Source: Begonia masoniana
Lineage: Eukaryota; Streptophyta; Magnoliopsida; Cucurbitales; Begoniaceae
Direction of reading: 5' to 3'
Length of the DNA stretch: 64,000 nucleotides
NCBI GenBank assembly: GCA_022432975.1
Contig: CM039505.1
Span: 25,117,825-25,181,824 of the forward strand
The notes beneath the pieces were generated by a model. The model worked only from the letters and a program-made list of their open reading frames with translations, ran no database searches and was not told the DNA's origin. Positions 10,331 to 20,654 of this stretch are shown here, piece after piece. Made by a program: the position numbers and the translations under genes. Position 1 is the first letter of the stretch, and every line of letters begins with the position of its first letter.

Positions 10331-11916
10331 GTTAGTGGTCGAGTCGTTCAAAGGATTACCCGACAATGCCGGCCGCCATGTAACGTGCTTCACCGACTGT
10401 AAGTATTTATTTTCTTTTAATTTGTTTAGAGTTGAATTTAGATTGTTTAACCTTGTTCATGATTAGAACGAAAATCTCGAAAGTATCGGGACAACCTTGG
10501 TGGATCCTTTGAGCCAACTTATAGACGTAGTGAACTGATAGTTTGAATGACTAGAAATTTATTGTAAAAGCGAACTAGACAAGGTAACATCCTTAGGATA
10601 AATAGAAGTAGAATTGAGCATAGAGAGATTAGGGAATCTTAGGCTGGAAATGTAAGTCTGATACCCTATAAATGTAAGTTAGAACTCGAGTGTTAAGATT
10701 GTGTAAGATAGCTAGAAGAGTTGCTAAAGTACGTTATGATTTTGGATAGACTTAGGAGAAAAATGTAATTGAGGAAATTAGTTAATTTCAATGGAGGACA
10801 TAGTGGATTAATTTAGATAGTGAGAGATAATGAGAGTTCGGAGTACGTGGACGGTGTTAGAATGACTAAGAAAGTGTCATGACGATTCGAGGAAATAGGT
10901 AAATAGGTTCGAGATAGTGAAATGGAGGGAAATTCTAATTTGAGGACACGATAAGTTAAGTGCAACGTAAAATAGATTTTAGAATGAGGGAGATAGAAAA
11001 CATAGATAACTTAGGGTGATACGCCTAGGATTGTTATCCATAAGGAGATACATTTCTGATTAGATAATAAGATTTGAATAGATAGAAGTTTGGCCATAAT
11101 TAGCAAACCCTTGAAGTTTTAGGATACGATGAACTAGATAAGAGTGTGAAGTTGGAAATGAAATTTATTGGGAGATACCTTAGATCGTAGAGGGATTATT
11201 AGAATGTTTGCGTGGATCAATGAAATCATGTAGTGGGGTAAATAGACTTAAGCTTAGGAGGTAAATGAGTGCTATGAGTAATTGTACGAAAAATGTGAGT
11301 GATTTAGGGATAATGTTAAGTTAGAAAGTTTAAAGGTTCGACTCGTATGTAACGAAGTCGAAACTGTTAATGTCGGGCTAGAGTTAATAAGCTTAAGAGT
11401 TTGTGAGCTTAAAAGTGGATATGTTTAAATAGAGGATGTAAGTTAGAACTTAAATGCTGGAATTATGTAATAGAGATAGAAGAAGTGCTAGGTTAGGAAG
11501 GTGAGATAAGAAGGGTTAGCCATTGATTATTTGGAGTTCATGTGAAACTGCGGCATGTAGGGAGTGAGAAATTCTCAATAATGCTCGAGAGTAGAATTAG
11601 TGAGAGTAAGAATAGAATATAGTAGTAGAGATCATGTAGGAGTGTCGTATTACTCAATTAGGAAAATGATTGGACCTTAGGGAATATGTACTATCTTAGT
11701 AGATTACTCAATCAAGGATGATTGTGAATAAGCGGAAAAGTTGCGACTGACATGACATAGGAAGATGGAATTAAAAACCTAAAGGTGGGAATAGAAACCT
11801 AGATGTCTTGATTAAATAGAGAAAAGTCTAGTCGCTTGAGTTATGGTAAAATTCTGAAGTTTAGGCTAAGGCACGAGGTATGATAGTGGGGGTGTTAAGT
11901 TAGTTACAACAAGTTT

Positions 11917-11951
<35 letters not shown>

Positions 11952-12753
11952 TCGTTGGGTGAATGGTTGTAAAGCAATTGGGAGAATATTTAGAAATTGA
12001 GTTTAAAGAGTAAGAGAAAGTGGTTTAGTTAGTACATTTTAGAGAACCTTGAGGAAATTAGATTTTTGGACCTGAGTATTTAGTAGTGTGTGAATTGAGG
12101 TTGAAACCAAAGTGAGTATCGATCATTTAAGGTATTTGGGTGATGATCGATAGAAAGTTAATGGACGTATAAAGACTTACGATATGGGGAGCAAAGTTAG
12201 GAAAATAATTTACTTGTTAAGTCTGTAGCGTGAAGGGAATTGAAGTACGGAATTGGAATTTGAAAGGTTATGTACCATTTGTGTTGTTGGGTGAAGAGTG
12301 TGAAACGAGGTAATTTAGACTTAGGAGTCTGATAGCGTTTGATGGTGACCTAGATAGAAGTTGGACAAATTCTGCATAGCGAAAATAGTTATGTGAATTC
12401 AGATAGTATTTTGAAAGACTAGTGATAGATTTATGTAATAAGAGTTGAGATACGAGTGATGAGTATTTGGGTGAGTAAAGATATTAACGTGATAAGGTAG
12501 AGTTTGAACTAAGTTTGAGAGATTTAAGGGACTAAGTGATGAGTGCTCAATTTTACAATAAATGGATATAGTTGGGAAATTTAAACGTTGGTGATGTAGA
12601 AGGTTAGCAGTACTCGATAGATGATTTAGGCCATAGTGAAGTGGAAATTCGTCACAGCAACCTGAAAGGTTAGGAGGATAGCTTGAAGTATGTAAGTTGA
12701 AGAATAATAAGGTTACAAATTTTGAGGACAAAATTTTTGTAAGGAGGGTAGAT
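10331..12753 (+). other. Non-coding interior of the LARD-like element
   Basis: A leader with GTGCTTCACCGACTGTAAGT matches the leader of the gag-only element (on minus near 57160-57185). The rest is A/G-rich with frequent stops. It appears colinear in places with the gag-only element's spacer: 12310-12380 with 54640-54710, and 11905 with about 55808. A run of 28 A residues occupies 11921-11948. A TTTTGAGGACAAAATTTTTG block and AAGGAGGG polypurine stretch precede the 3' LTR. Confidence 0.7.
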
Positions 12754-12970
12754 AGTAACACCCGGGATATTTTTTTAAGAAAATTGGAGATAAATAAAAA
12801 GGATAATAAATTGGTGGAATTAAATGAATTCTTAATTAGGTCCGGGTTCAATGAAATTAAGCCGTGGGTACATTAAGAACGAGATTTAAAGAAATTCGAA
12901 TGGTCGAAAACACGAGTGGGTAAAACGGTAAATGTAATTTGTATGAATGTTAATAGAAATTATAATTATA

Positions 12971-13012
<42 letters not shown>

Positions 13013-15439
13013 AATAATAAAATAAAACAACAGAATGGCATTCGCCATTCTGTTGCCCGAGCCCGAGCCCGACGCCGAGAGGAACAGGGGAGGCGACGCG
13101 AGCGGCGAGCGGTGTTCGGCGCGGTTCACCGGCGACGTCCGACGGCCTCCGGCCAGACGACGACGAGGAGCAGGTTTCCGGCTCTCCCCGCGCGCGAACC
13201 GAACCGGTAAGTCGGTTTTAGCCCTGTTTTCGGTTCTGTTGGAGGCCGGGAGTGACGAGCTCGATTGAGCTCCGATCACCGGCCGATTTAGGTTGTTTCC
13301 GGCGTGGGTTTGCCGACCCTTGGCTCGGTTTTGGTCAGCTGGCCGTATTGAGCTCGGATTGAGCGAAAATCAGAGGGCTCCGATTTGGGGCATTTCGGGT
13401 TTGAGTGTGTAGGCTTGGAATTTCGATTAGTTTAGGCTAATTGGGTGTGAGGGTGGTCGATTGGTGTGGAATTGGAGGGGAATTGATGGAAAATCGAAAA
13501 GGGGGATTTTCGGGTAAAGGGGCAGTTCGGGTTTTGGGGGTTTTGACCTATCTACGGTCGTTTGTTTTAAAATTCCTTTTGGCAGGTTAAAATAGGTTAT
13601 TAGAGGAGTACGTGGCCGCTGGAATCGGTCGATTCCGATAACCGACGCAAAAGTTACGCGCGTTTGAAGTTTCGGGTCGGTTTTTACCGAACCCAATTTA
13701 GTGGCCCGTTTAATTAGATTCTTGTTGGATTATGCTAAAAATAGTAGTTTGAGAGTAGTTGGTGAATGTAGGCTTGGTTTTAATGAAGTTTGAAGTTAGA
13801 CGTTGTTGTTTGTGCTTCGGGTTTTAGAATTTGAGAGTAAAATTAGATTAAGTGTTGTTAGCTTGGTTAGTTGATTGCCTTAGAATCCTTTAGTGTGTTA
13901 CTAAGTGAGTTTTCGTTATTTTAGGTAAGCGAACGTGTGATTTGGTTGGATGAAGTGAACGAGGACGTACCGAGCGCACAGGTAAGTAGAGGACGTTTGT
14001 TTTTGCCTTCGGGCCTACACCACGGAACGGTAGGTTTGTTGTTTGTTGTTTGGTTGTCTTTTTTTGTTGGTTGAGCATTTTTGGTTGATTGCTTTGCTCT
14101 GTTTTGGTCTAGTTAAGCATTTGTGCAACTTGCTTCATAGTGTGAAATGCATTGTAGTTTATAGCCTCGGGAGATGTTTGTTTGTTTGGTATTGTATTGT
14201 TGACTTGTGCATTGTGTTGTTGATTCGGGTGGTTTGGCATATTTGAAGCATGCATCATGTATAGTACGCTAGGCACGGTTAACAGCATTGATTGGCATTG
14301 TGAGCATAAACGTAAGCAACTAAAGTTAATGTTAATTATATCTCAAATAGAGTGCCTTGTCGGGCTGGGTCGCTGGTAGTAGCGCCTCGAGGGGAACTCT
14401 ATGAGAGATGACCGGCTAAAACTAGAATCTTGAATAGAGTGCCTTGTCGGGCTGGGTCGCTGGTAGTAGCGCCCCGAGGGGACCTCTATGACAGATGATT
14501 GGCAAACATAAGATTCTGAATAGTGGGCCTTGTCGGGCTGGGTCGCTGGTAGTAGCGCCCCGAGGGGACCTCTATGACGGATGATTGGCAAACATAAGAT
14601 TCTGAATAGTGGGCCTTGTCGGGCTGGGTCGCTGGTAGTAGCGCCCCGAGGGGACCACTATGAAGAAGTAAGGCAATGAACAGTAAATTAAAGCAATGTA
14701 CGGCAAACAAGCACAACTGAGAGTTAGAAACTGCATTGTGTTAGGTTGATTGCAAGGTGTTGTCGCATTTGCATTGTGTGTTGTCGCATTTGTATCCCCT
14801 ACTTGCTAAGCGTAAGCTTACGTGTGTGTGTGTGTTCTGTGGTGTAGGTGACATCAGGAGTACAGGTTAGAGCTACGAGGAAAGCTAGAATTGGGACGCA
14901 GTCGTTGATGTACGCTGTATGCCGGTGCGGGCAATTGTCGGGGCGCCTCGACCATGGTCTTCGGAAGGAAGAGGGTGGAACAGTATTTTTGGGGTCGTGT
15001 ATAATTTACTTTTATTTTTGATGGTTTGTAGAGTTGTCTTTTGATTGATGTTTTGAGAGTTACGGTATAGCTATTGGTCGTTGATGTATATAGCCATAGT
15101 TAAGGGTGACGTGTCGCCCTGTACTGTGGACTTTCTTCAATTAGAGATGTTAGTATTTCAGTTTTCCTCTTTACTGCTAATTGGAGATTTCGTAGGTTAG
15201 TTGGTTGGTTAGGAGTATTCTGGAACTGTTTGGGGATTGATTTATTGCAGGTACTTAGCATTTTGGGAGGCGCCATTTTCAGGCGTTATCTTGCCGAAAT
15301 TTTCGGGAAGAACGCCGTGGTGCTTAGAGATTAGGATTAAGGGGCATTAGCGAGTCTAGTCATATTTTAAATTAAATTTTAACGTGAGATTGGCTAGCAA
15401 AGTAGCGCTCCGAGCCAGGGTGGGTTCGGGGTCGTTACA
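12754..15439 (+). repeat. 3' LTR of the LARD-like element
   Basis: It matches the 5' LTR at a constant offset of 5124 bases. The first base is A instead of T (AGTAACACCC), a substitution at the inner edge. It ends GGTCGTTACA before the duplicated GTACA. Confidence 0.9.
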
Positions 15440-15444
15440 GTACA

Positions 15445-15467
15445 AGTGAGGAGTACTACTTGAGCTA
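15445..15467 (-). mobile_element. SINE head remainder beyond the LARD insertion
   Basis: Plus-strand AGTGAGGAGTACTACTTGAGCTA is the reverse of the A-box head TAGCTCAAGTAGTA. It completes the SINE at 7445-7629. Confidence 0.65.
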
Positions 15468-15578
15468 GGGGGAGAAGATCGTGAGTACACGTGAGACTGC
15501 CTGAGGGACCCACGTGGCAGCTGGCCCATTGAGGGGCACTACACGGCTCGGCCCATCGGGGGGTTGGGTCTTTACAAA
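15468..15578 (+). mobile_element. SINE body and tail, head missing
   Basis: GGGGGAGAAGATCGTGAGTA through GGGTCTTTACAAAAG. This is the same body subtype as 7324-7441, joined directly to the head of the preceding inverted copy. Confidence 0.6.
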
Positions 15579-16073
15579 AGTTCATTCGTGGATTATCTAT
15601 ATTTTTCAGATATTGGATACGTTCAACGAGAAGGATAGGGCGAGTCAAAGGTAAGAATGTACAACTAGGCATAGGTGAAAAAGATCATGGGTTGATAGTC
15701 TTGTAGGTTTGAAAAGTCACATGTCGTGACCGTTGTTTTTATTTTAAATATTGCTTCCGCTGTACACTTTGAGGTTTTGATATAAAATACGTTAGTGGAT
15801 AGTTTATTGTATTGATGTTTTGAATGATAGTTCCTATTTTAGGATGCCACGTAGAAATTGTTATCTGGCCCTGACAATGACGATGTTAAATATGCGATTT
15901 GTGATGAATCTTTGAATGATACAGTTAGGGTGTTGAGCGAGATAACTGATATTTTAAACAAAGATGATGAGTTTGTCCCTACCCAAAAGCAATTTTTTTT
16001 TCAATAACAAAGTCTTTTAGATGATGAACATGACACAACAAAATTTAATTTTTTTGAGCAATTTAAGGAATCA
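15579..16073. other. Unassigned sequence
   Basis: No gene recognised. The stretch 15585-15640 (around ATTTTTCAGATAT) has an imperfect inverted partner at about 16720-16770. A fragmentary open stretch at 15890-15990 gave no identifiable motif. Confidence 0.4.
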
Positions 16074-16082
16074 ATCTTTATT

Positions 16083-16232
16083 GGGAAAAGATCAATTGAA
16101 ACACTGAACTATGAAGTGTTTTTCAATTCAAACACTGAACAATTTTTTCGTCAATTCAAATATCAAATTATGCACTGTTAGCTAATCGAACCAGTTTATT
16201 AAATGAACGTTAAAACCTAACTCGTGGTTTGC
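16083..16232 (-). repeat. Left long inverted terminal repeat
   Basis: Imperfect reverse complement of 19352-19505. The outermost bases are GGGAAAAGATC. Confidence 0.6.
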
Positions 16233-16249
16233 AGGTGATTTGGTACCGG

Positions 16250-18600
16250 TTTGTGACACGGTGGTTGTCAGAACCTGATTTCACCAACCGGACTCCGATG
16301 GCTAGAGGATTCTCAAAGTGAGAAGGAGTCGAACATCAAAGGGATGCTCGTATTGGCACTCACCTCTCACATGCATAGATCGTTATGAATTAATGGAACA
16401 TACTTATTTAACTTGATATTGTAAATTAGGATGTTCCGTTTAAAATCATATATATATATTATAAAATCATTTAAAACATAAAACATATAAAATGTGTACC
16501 ATTGCATAAAGAAAATCAACATACATTTTATTCATTGAAAATTTACATGAAAATCAGAGTACTAACACGGAAGCTACTATAAAAATAGGTCACTACATGT
16601 GACCTTTCAAAAAGATTTATACAAATGAAAACCAAACATCTCACCTAAACAAAAAGACCATCTACCTTGATGGTTCACCTATGGCTCTTTGCAAACTTTA
16701 TATTACCTTATGTTTTTTCCTCGGTGAACGTTCTCGATATCTGAAAAATATAAATTATCCACATAATGAGTTTTTAGCCCAGTAAATAAATCAAACACAT
16801 AGAATAACTAATCTAAACTCTATTAACACCATATAGGATCAATCATCATCTTCCACTACAACGATTCTTTGAAAATCATATAAATCATGTTCTTATAAAA
16901 GTCATGCAATTGCTATAAAAAAATGCATGCTCGTTTTTTGAAATCACTCAACCATTGTTTGAAATTATTTTCATTAAATAAATCCAATGTAAATAGAATG
17001 AACTTTGCAAGATTAAAACTATCTTTTTAAGAAAACTCCAATGCATCTTTTAACAACCAAATGTTTATGTTAAAAATGCAATACACTCTAATTCCAACAT
17101 GTATAACCATCACACAATCCTACACGTTCTTGAGCTTTCTCCGGCAGGACTGTAGGACCCTATGCATTGTTTCATCTTGAGGTTCAGGGATTTTCAACCC
17201 AATTAGGACATTAAATTGACCTCCTTCTCATTTTCATAGTCATATACATCACACACGAAGAGGCAAGTCCAACCATTAGGTTCATGTGTTACCAAGATTG
17301 CCAACTTTCTCTTTTCCTCAAATGCATGCTTTAACACATTTTATAAGACCAATATCATGCACATTTAAAACCATGCAACTCATCCATTCAAATCATTTTG
17401 AAAACCAACATATCACATTGATTTAAAACAATGTTTTCAAAACATTCCTTTTTAATATCACAATACAATTTGAAAACATATTTTTTTTTTAATAAAACAC
17501 CATTCATTTCATATCAAAACGACATCCATTTAATCAGTTCAATCAACAATCAAAATTCTAAGCCTAACTAGAACCAATGACATATTTAAATCTATCATCA
17601 CCTAAACAATGCAATAAAAGTTAAATTAACTATTCTAAATGTAAGATTTACTTACCTATTGAAGGTTCCTCCTCTTCCAAAAAATTTCTACCTGGTGAAC
17701 TGATTTTTAGTCCTATAGAATCATCTCCTCAAGCTGAGTAATTTTCCTTTGAGGAGCAAGTCCAAAATCTCACTTTTTCTTTATTTTTTTCTCTTATTTC
17801 TCCTTTTTCTCTCTTCTCAATATGAATCCCACGAACATGGTTGTCTCTTCAGACTTTGTCCCTCATTTCTAGATGGTTCTTAGATAAACTTCATTTTTTA
17901 ACCCAACCTCTTCATGTCTTTGTACAAAATTGTCATTTCTTATATGAATATTCTCAAAAATACCATGATTACTTATTTTTAAGTATACTTAGCTGAAACT
18001 AATTAATTTTGATTAGTCTTAAGTTAATCAACATGATTAGTATAATTAATCATGATTAGCATAATTAATCATGATTAATTAGCTTTAATCATACTTAATT
18101 AACTTAATTAATTATTTAAGCAAATAGCTTATCCAACATATGCTGATTGTCACGTATCTTAACTCCATTGGTTATCCAAAGCTATTGTATGGATATATGC
18201 TACAAAATGTTGAAAACATTTTTTTCTTATTTAACTTTCTCCAAATTTCCACTCTAAGATGTAGTTTAAAGTCATTTACCAAAACAATGTAGTTTAAAAT
18301 ATAAACTACATTCATCAGATTAAAAAGTAAATAAATTTTGCTAGATACATCCAACTTTTTTCATTCTAAAACCATTCTTTTCCTCTACATGTCTAGTTTA
18401 AGTCTGTTAAATCTCATAGAAATCCAATTATCACAGCAAAAGTTATTACACTTACTATCAAGTTTGTTCCTATAAAACAGTTTCATTCTTGGCATTCGCA
18501 AGAACTTTGTACCATTTCCTTAATACAACTTTCATAACTTATATTCATATATCATCTATAATAAATGTCCACAATATATTATTAACAATAGAATATTAAA
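16250..18600 (-). other. AT-rich interior, possible old minus-strand LTR-like DNA
   Basis: No coding frame recognised. A reverse donor-like TACTTACCTATTG at about 17649 resembles the AGGTAAGTA sites of LTRs elsewhere in the window, but ends could not be found. TAATTAATCATGATTAG-like repeats occur at 18030-18110. Confidence 0.3.
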
Positions 18601-18639
18601 TGTTCAAACCATTACAGTGGTACACTTATGCTGCCTAAG

Positions 18640-19212
18640 CCGGGGAAACGCCAGGAAGAGATCACATTGTCTGCACAGTGGAGGAGGAGATAAGTGAAAC
18701 TCTACCCCGTTTATTTCCCTAATAATGCTGTAATAGCGTCTTGCTAACTCTGCGCCTATGGGGGCATTTTCTGTTAGAAGGAATATGGGAATTAGAGAGG
18801 AGAATGGAAGGAATTTGGCATCGAGAATTCTGTTATCAATCTCTGCCTCCCTTCTCTCTTCTTCTCTACATAATCTAACTATTGTGCTACTCAGCTGTGG
18901 TTTTGCTATAATTTAGTTTTTAAGAATTGTCAGCAATTGGATTTGACTATTTAGTGCCAGGAAGTTATGGGTAAGCTGTTTTACACCATGACAGTTTGCT
19001 GCAATTATGAGTGTTTAATTTTGATTGCTGATTGATTTGGGAATATTCTAAGAATTCTCATAATTTATATTTAAAAAACTAAAAATATTGTGCATGCATT
19101 GATAGAGGCCCCTGCTCCGAAGAAAAAAAGGTGGATGCTCAACGACTTTGACATCGGGAAGTCTCTAGGACAAGGATAGTTTGGCCTTGTATAATTGGCT
19201 AGAGAAAAGAAG
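18640..19212 (+). pseudogene. Aurora kinase 5' gene fragment, broken
   Basis: Aurora kinases are serine/threonine kinases of mitosis. Here the sequence reads as an untranslated leader, a first exon ending in ATGG at 18967-18970, an intron starting GTAAG (18971) and ending ATAG (19105), and a second exon 19106-19212. The joined frame gives a short lysine-rich start, then KKKRWMLNDFDIGKSLGQG, a stop, FGLV, a stop, and LAREKK. This matches the RW-x-L-x-DFDIGKPLG glycine-rich-loop region of plant Aurora kinases. The first stop replaces the expected lysine of GKFG (AAG to TAG), and the second the tyrosine (TAT to TAA). A GT follows LAREKK as at a normal exon end, but no later kinase exons were found. 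It lies inside the inverted ends 16083-19505, so it was probably captured by a transposon. It cannot encode a kinase. Confidence 0.72.
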
Positions 19213-19351
19213 GTTATTTCTCTTCTTTCTTACTAGCTTGGTTGTTGAATTACTTATCATTTTTTGATGGTTGGACATTTGGAGTAGAATTTAGTGTTTG
19301 AATTGAAAAACACATCATAATTCAGTGTTTCAATTGATCTTTTTCCTAAGT

Positions 19352-19505
19352 CACGTGCCAATCATGTATTAGGTTTTAACTTTCATTTAAAAGTTTAGTT
19401 CGATTTGTTAACAATGCATAGTTTGATGTTTTAATTGACAAAAAAATTATTCAGTGTTGAATTGAAAAACACTCTATAGTTTAGTGTTTCAATTGATCTT
19501 TTTCC
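19352..19505 (+). repeat. Right long inverted terminal repeat
   Basis: Partner of 16083-16232. It ends GATCTTTTTCC before the AACTTTATT flank. Confidence 0.6.
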
Positions 19506-19514
19506 AACTTTATT

Positions 19515-20108
19515 GTTGTGTTTGAGGTCCGTAAACAATTTGAAGTTACTAGTGCCATCTCCATGGAGGTTAAAAAATGAGTGTTATGGTATTCTTCAAA
19601 CTTAATATTGAAGCTACAAACACCGAATTCGTATTCAATCCAGAAGGAATTATTCGTAGCTACAAAAATGAAGGACAAGTTATATTTAAGAAGAAGAGAT
19701 TGATACATGACATAGGTGTGACCTAACCCTATAAGCACGCGAACTTTTAATATTTTATCTTATCTATAATTTTTTCGTATTTAATTTTATTTATTTAAAT
19801 TTCTTAGACGGACTTTATTTTTTTAAAAGTTTCTCAAATATTTATTTGATTTTCCTAGAGATTTCTTAAGAATTTTAAGTCACAAATCCAACTCTATGTA
19901 AAGAGTAAAACTGAATGTTAGAGGGAAATTTTGACTTTTGACAATTAATACAAACTATCCCTAGCTTGAAAATTATTTCTATATTCTTTTTTACTTTTTT
20001 TTTTTCAATTTCAAAACAAATCTTCAAACGTACCAATTAAGTAAAGTCATATTTATGCTCTCAACAATATCATTTTTTTGAAAAGTGCTAGAAGCTATTA
20101 ACTAGGAT
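19515..20108. other. AT-rich DNA with a dispersed repeat
   Basis: 19725-20045 is the partner of 1780-2110. No gene was recognised. Confidence 0.55.
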
Positions 20109-20203
20109 AATGTGGAACCCTCCGGCCCAACACTATGGGATATCACGAAGTTTTAACCAAGCACGTCACCCTTCGGCCCAATACTATGGGATATCGCGGA
20201 GTG
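20109..20203 (-). mobile_element. SINE tail, minus strand
   Basis: Two copies of the body motif CCCAA(C/T)ACTATGGGATATC lie next to each other in the orientation opposite to the following SINE. Confidence 0.6.
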
Positions 20204-20345
20204 TAGCCCATGGATCTAGTAGCCTGGAAGTCCTGGGTTCGAGTGCTGGGAAGACAAAAACTCCTAAACCAGGGTGGGAGAAGGTTGTGAGTGGGGACCA
20301 CCCAGTGCTCCGCGATATCCTGTAGTGTTGGGCGGAGGGCGCCTT
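20204..20345 (+). mobile_element. SINE, head-truncated, plus strand
   Basis: GTAGCCCATGGATCTAGTAG, B-box-like GGTTCGAGT at 20237, GACAAAAACTCC, GTGAGTGGGGACCA, and one GATATCCTGTAGTGTTGGG unit. It stops at GGCGCC, where the inverted copy starts. Confidence 0.65.
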
Positions 20346-20566
20346 TTTTGTAAGACCCTCTGGCCCAACACTATGGGATATCACAGAGTTTTAACCCAGC
20401 ACGTCATCCTCAAGCCCAACACTATGAGATATCGTAGAGCACTGGATGGTCCCCACTCACGATCTTCTCCCCCTTGGAAAAGGGGGTTTTTGCCTTTTCT
20501 ACCACTCGAACCCAGGACCTCCAGGATATAATCCATGAGCTACAAGTGATGATACCACTTGAGCTA
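20346..20566 (-). mobile_element. Nearly full SINE, minus strand
   Basis: Reading the minus strand: TAGCTCAAGTGGTA head, ATGGATTATATCC, B box GGTTCGAGT, AAAACCCCC, GTGAGTGGGGACCA, two ATAGTGTTGGG units, and a TTACAAAAAA tail. About 220 bp. This is the best single template of the family in the window. Confidence 0.75.
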
Positions 20567-20654
20567 GTAGCTCAAGTGGTACCATCACTTGTAGCTCATG
20601 GATTATATCTTGGAGGTCCTGGGTTCGAGTGGTGGGGAATGCAAAAACTCCCTT
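20567..20654 (+). mobile_element. SINE head half, plus strand, head-to-head with the previous copy
   Basis: GTAGCTCAAGTGGTACCATC (A box), then GGTTCGAGTGGTGG (B box) and GCAAAAACTCCCTT. It is cut by solo LTR C and resumes at 23343. Confidence 0.75.

Larger units (their letters stand above)
7630..15439 (+). mobile_element. Complete non-coding LTR retrotransposon (LARD-like)
   Basis: Two 2686-bp LTRs (7630-10315 and 12754-15439) flank a 2.4-kb interior. The 5-bp duplication GTACA lies at 7625-7629 and 15440-15444. A primer-binding site and a polypurine stretch are present, but no gag, protease, reverse transcriptase or integrase motif is visible in any frame. It therefore fits the large retrotransposon derivative class and must be mobilised in trans. 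The LTRs differ at only about three places noticed by eye (ATT microsatellite phase, 9374/14498, 9747/14871) plus the first base, so insertion was recent. Confidence 0.9.
16083..19505. mobile_element. Probable Mutator-like element with long inverted ends (Pack-MULE-like)
   Basis: About 150 bases at 16083-16232 are the imperfect reverse complement of 19352-19505. They share (G)GGAAAAGATCAATTGAAAC, GTGTTTTTCAATTCAAACAC and the order of further blocks. The outer edge starts GGGAAAA. The flanking 9-mers ATCTTTATT (16074-16082) and AACTTTATT (19506-19514) match at 8 of 9 positions, as expected for Mutator-like transposons. No transposase was found. The interior carries an Aurora kinase gene fragment. 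An extra partial copy of the right end lies at 19279-19343. Confidence 0.55.

Noticed and set aside
11921..11948. A poly(A) tail marking a processed insertion
   Set aside because: The A run lies in the middle of the LARD interior with no retrogene upstream and no flanking duplication.
20567..20654. A functional tRNA gene
   Set aside because: A- and B-box-like motifs are present but there is no cloverleaf. The sequence recurs with a longer body and an A-rich tail, which fits a SINE.
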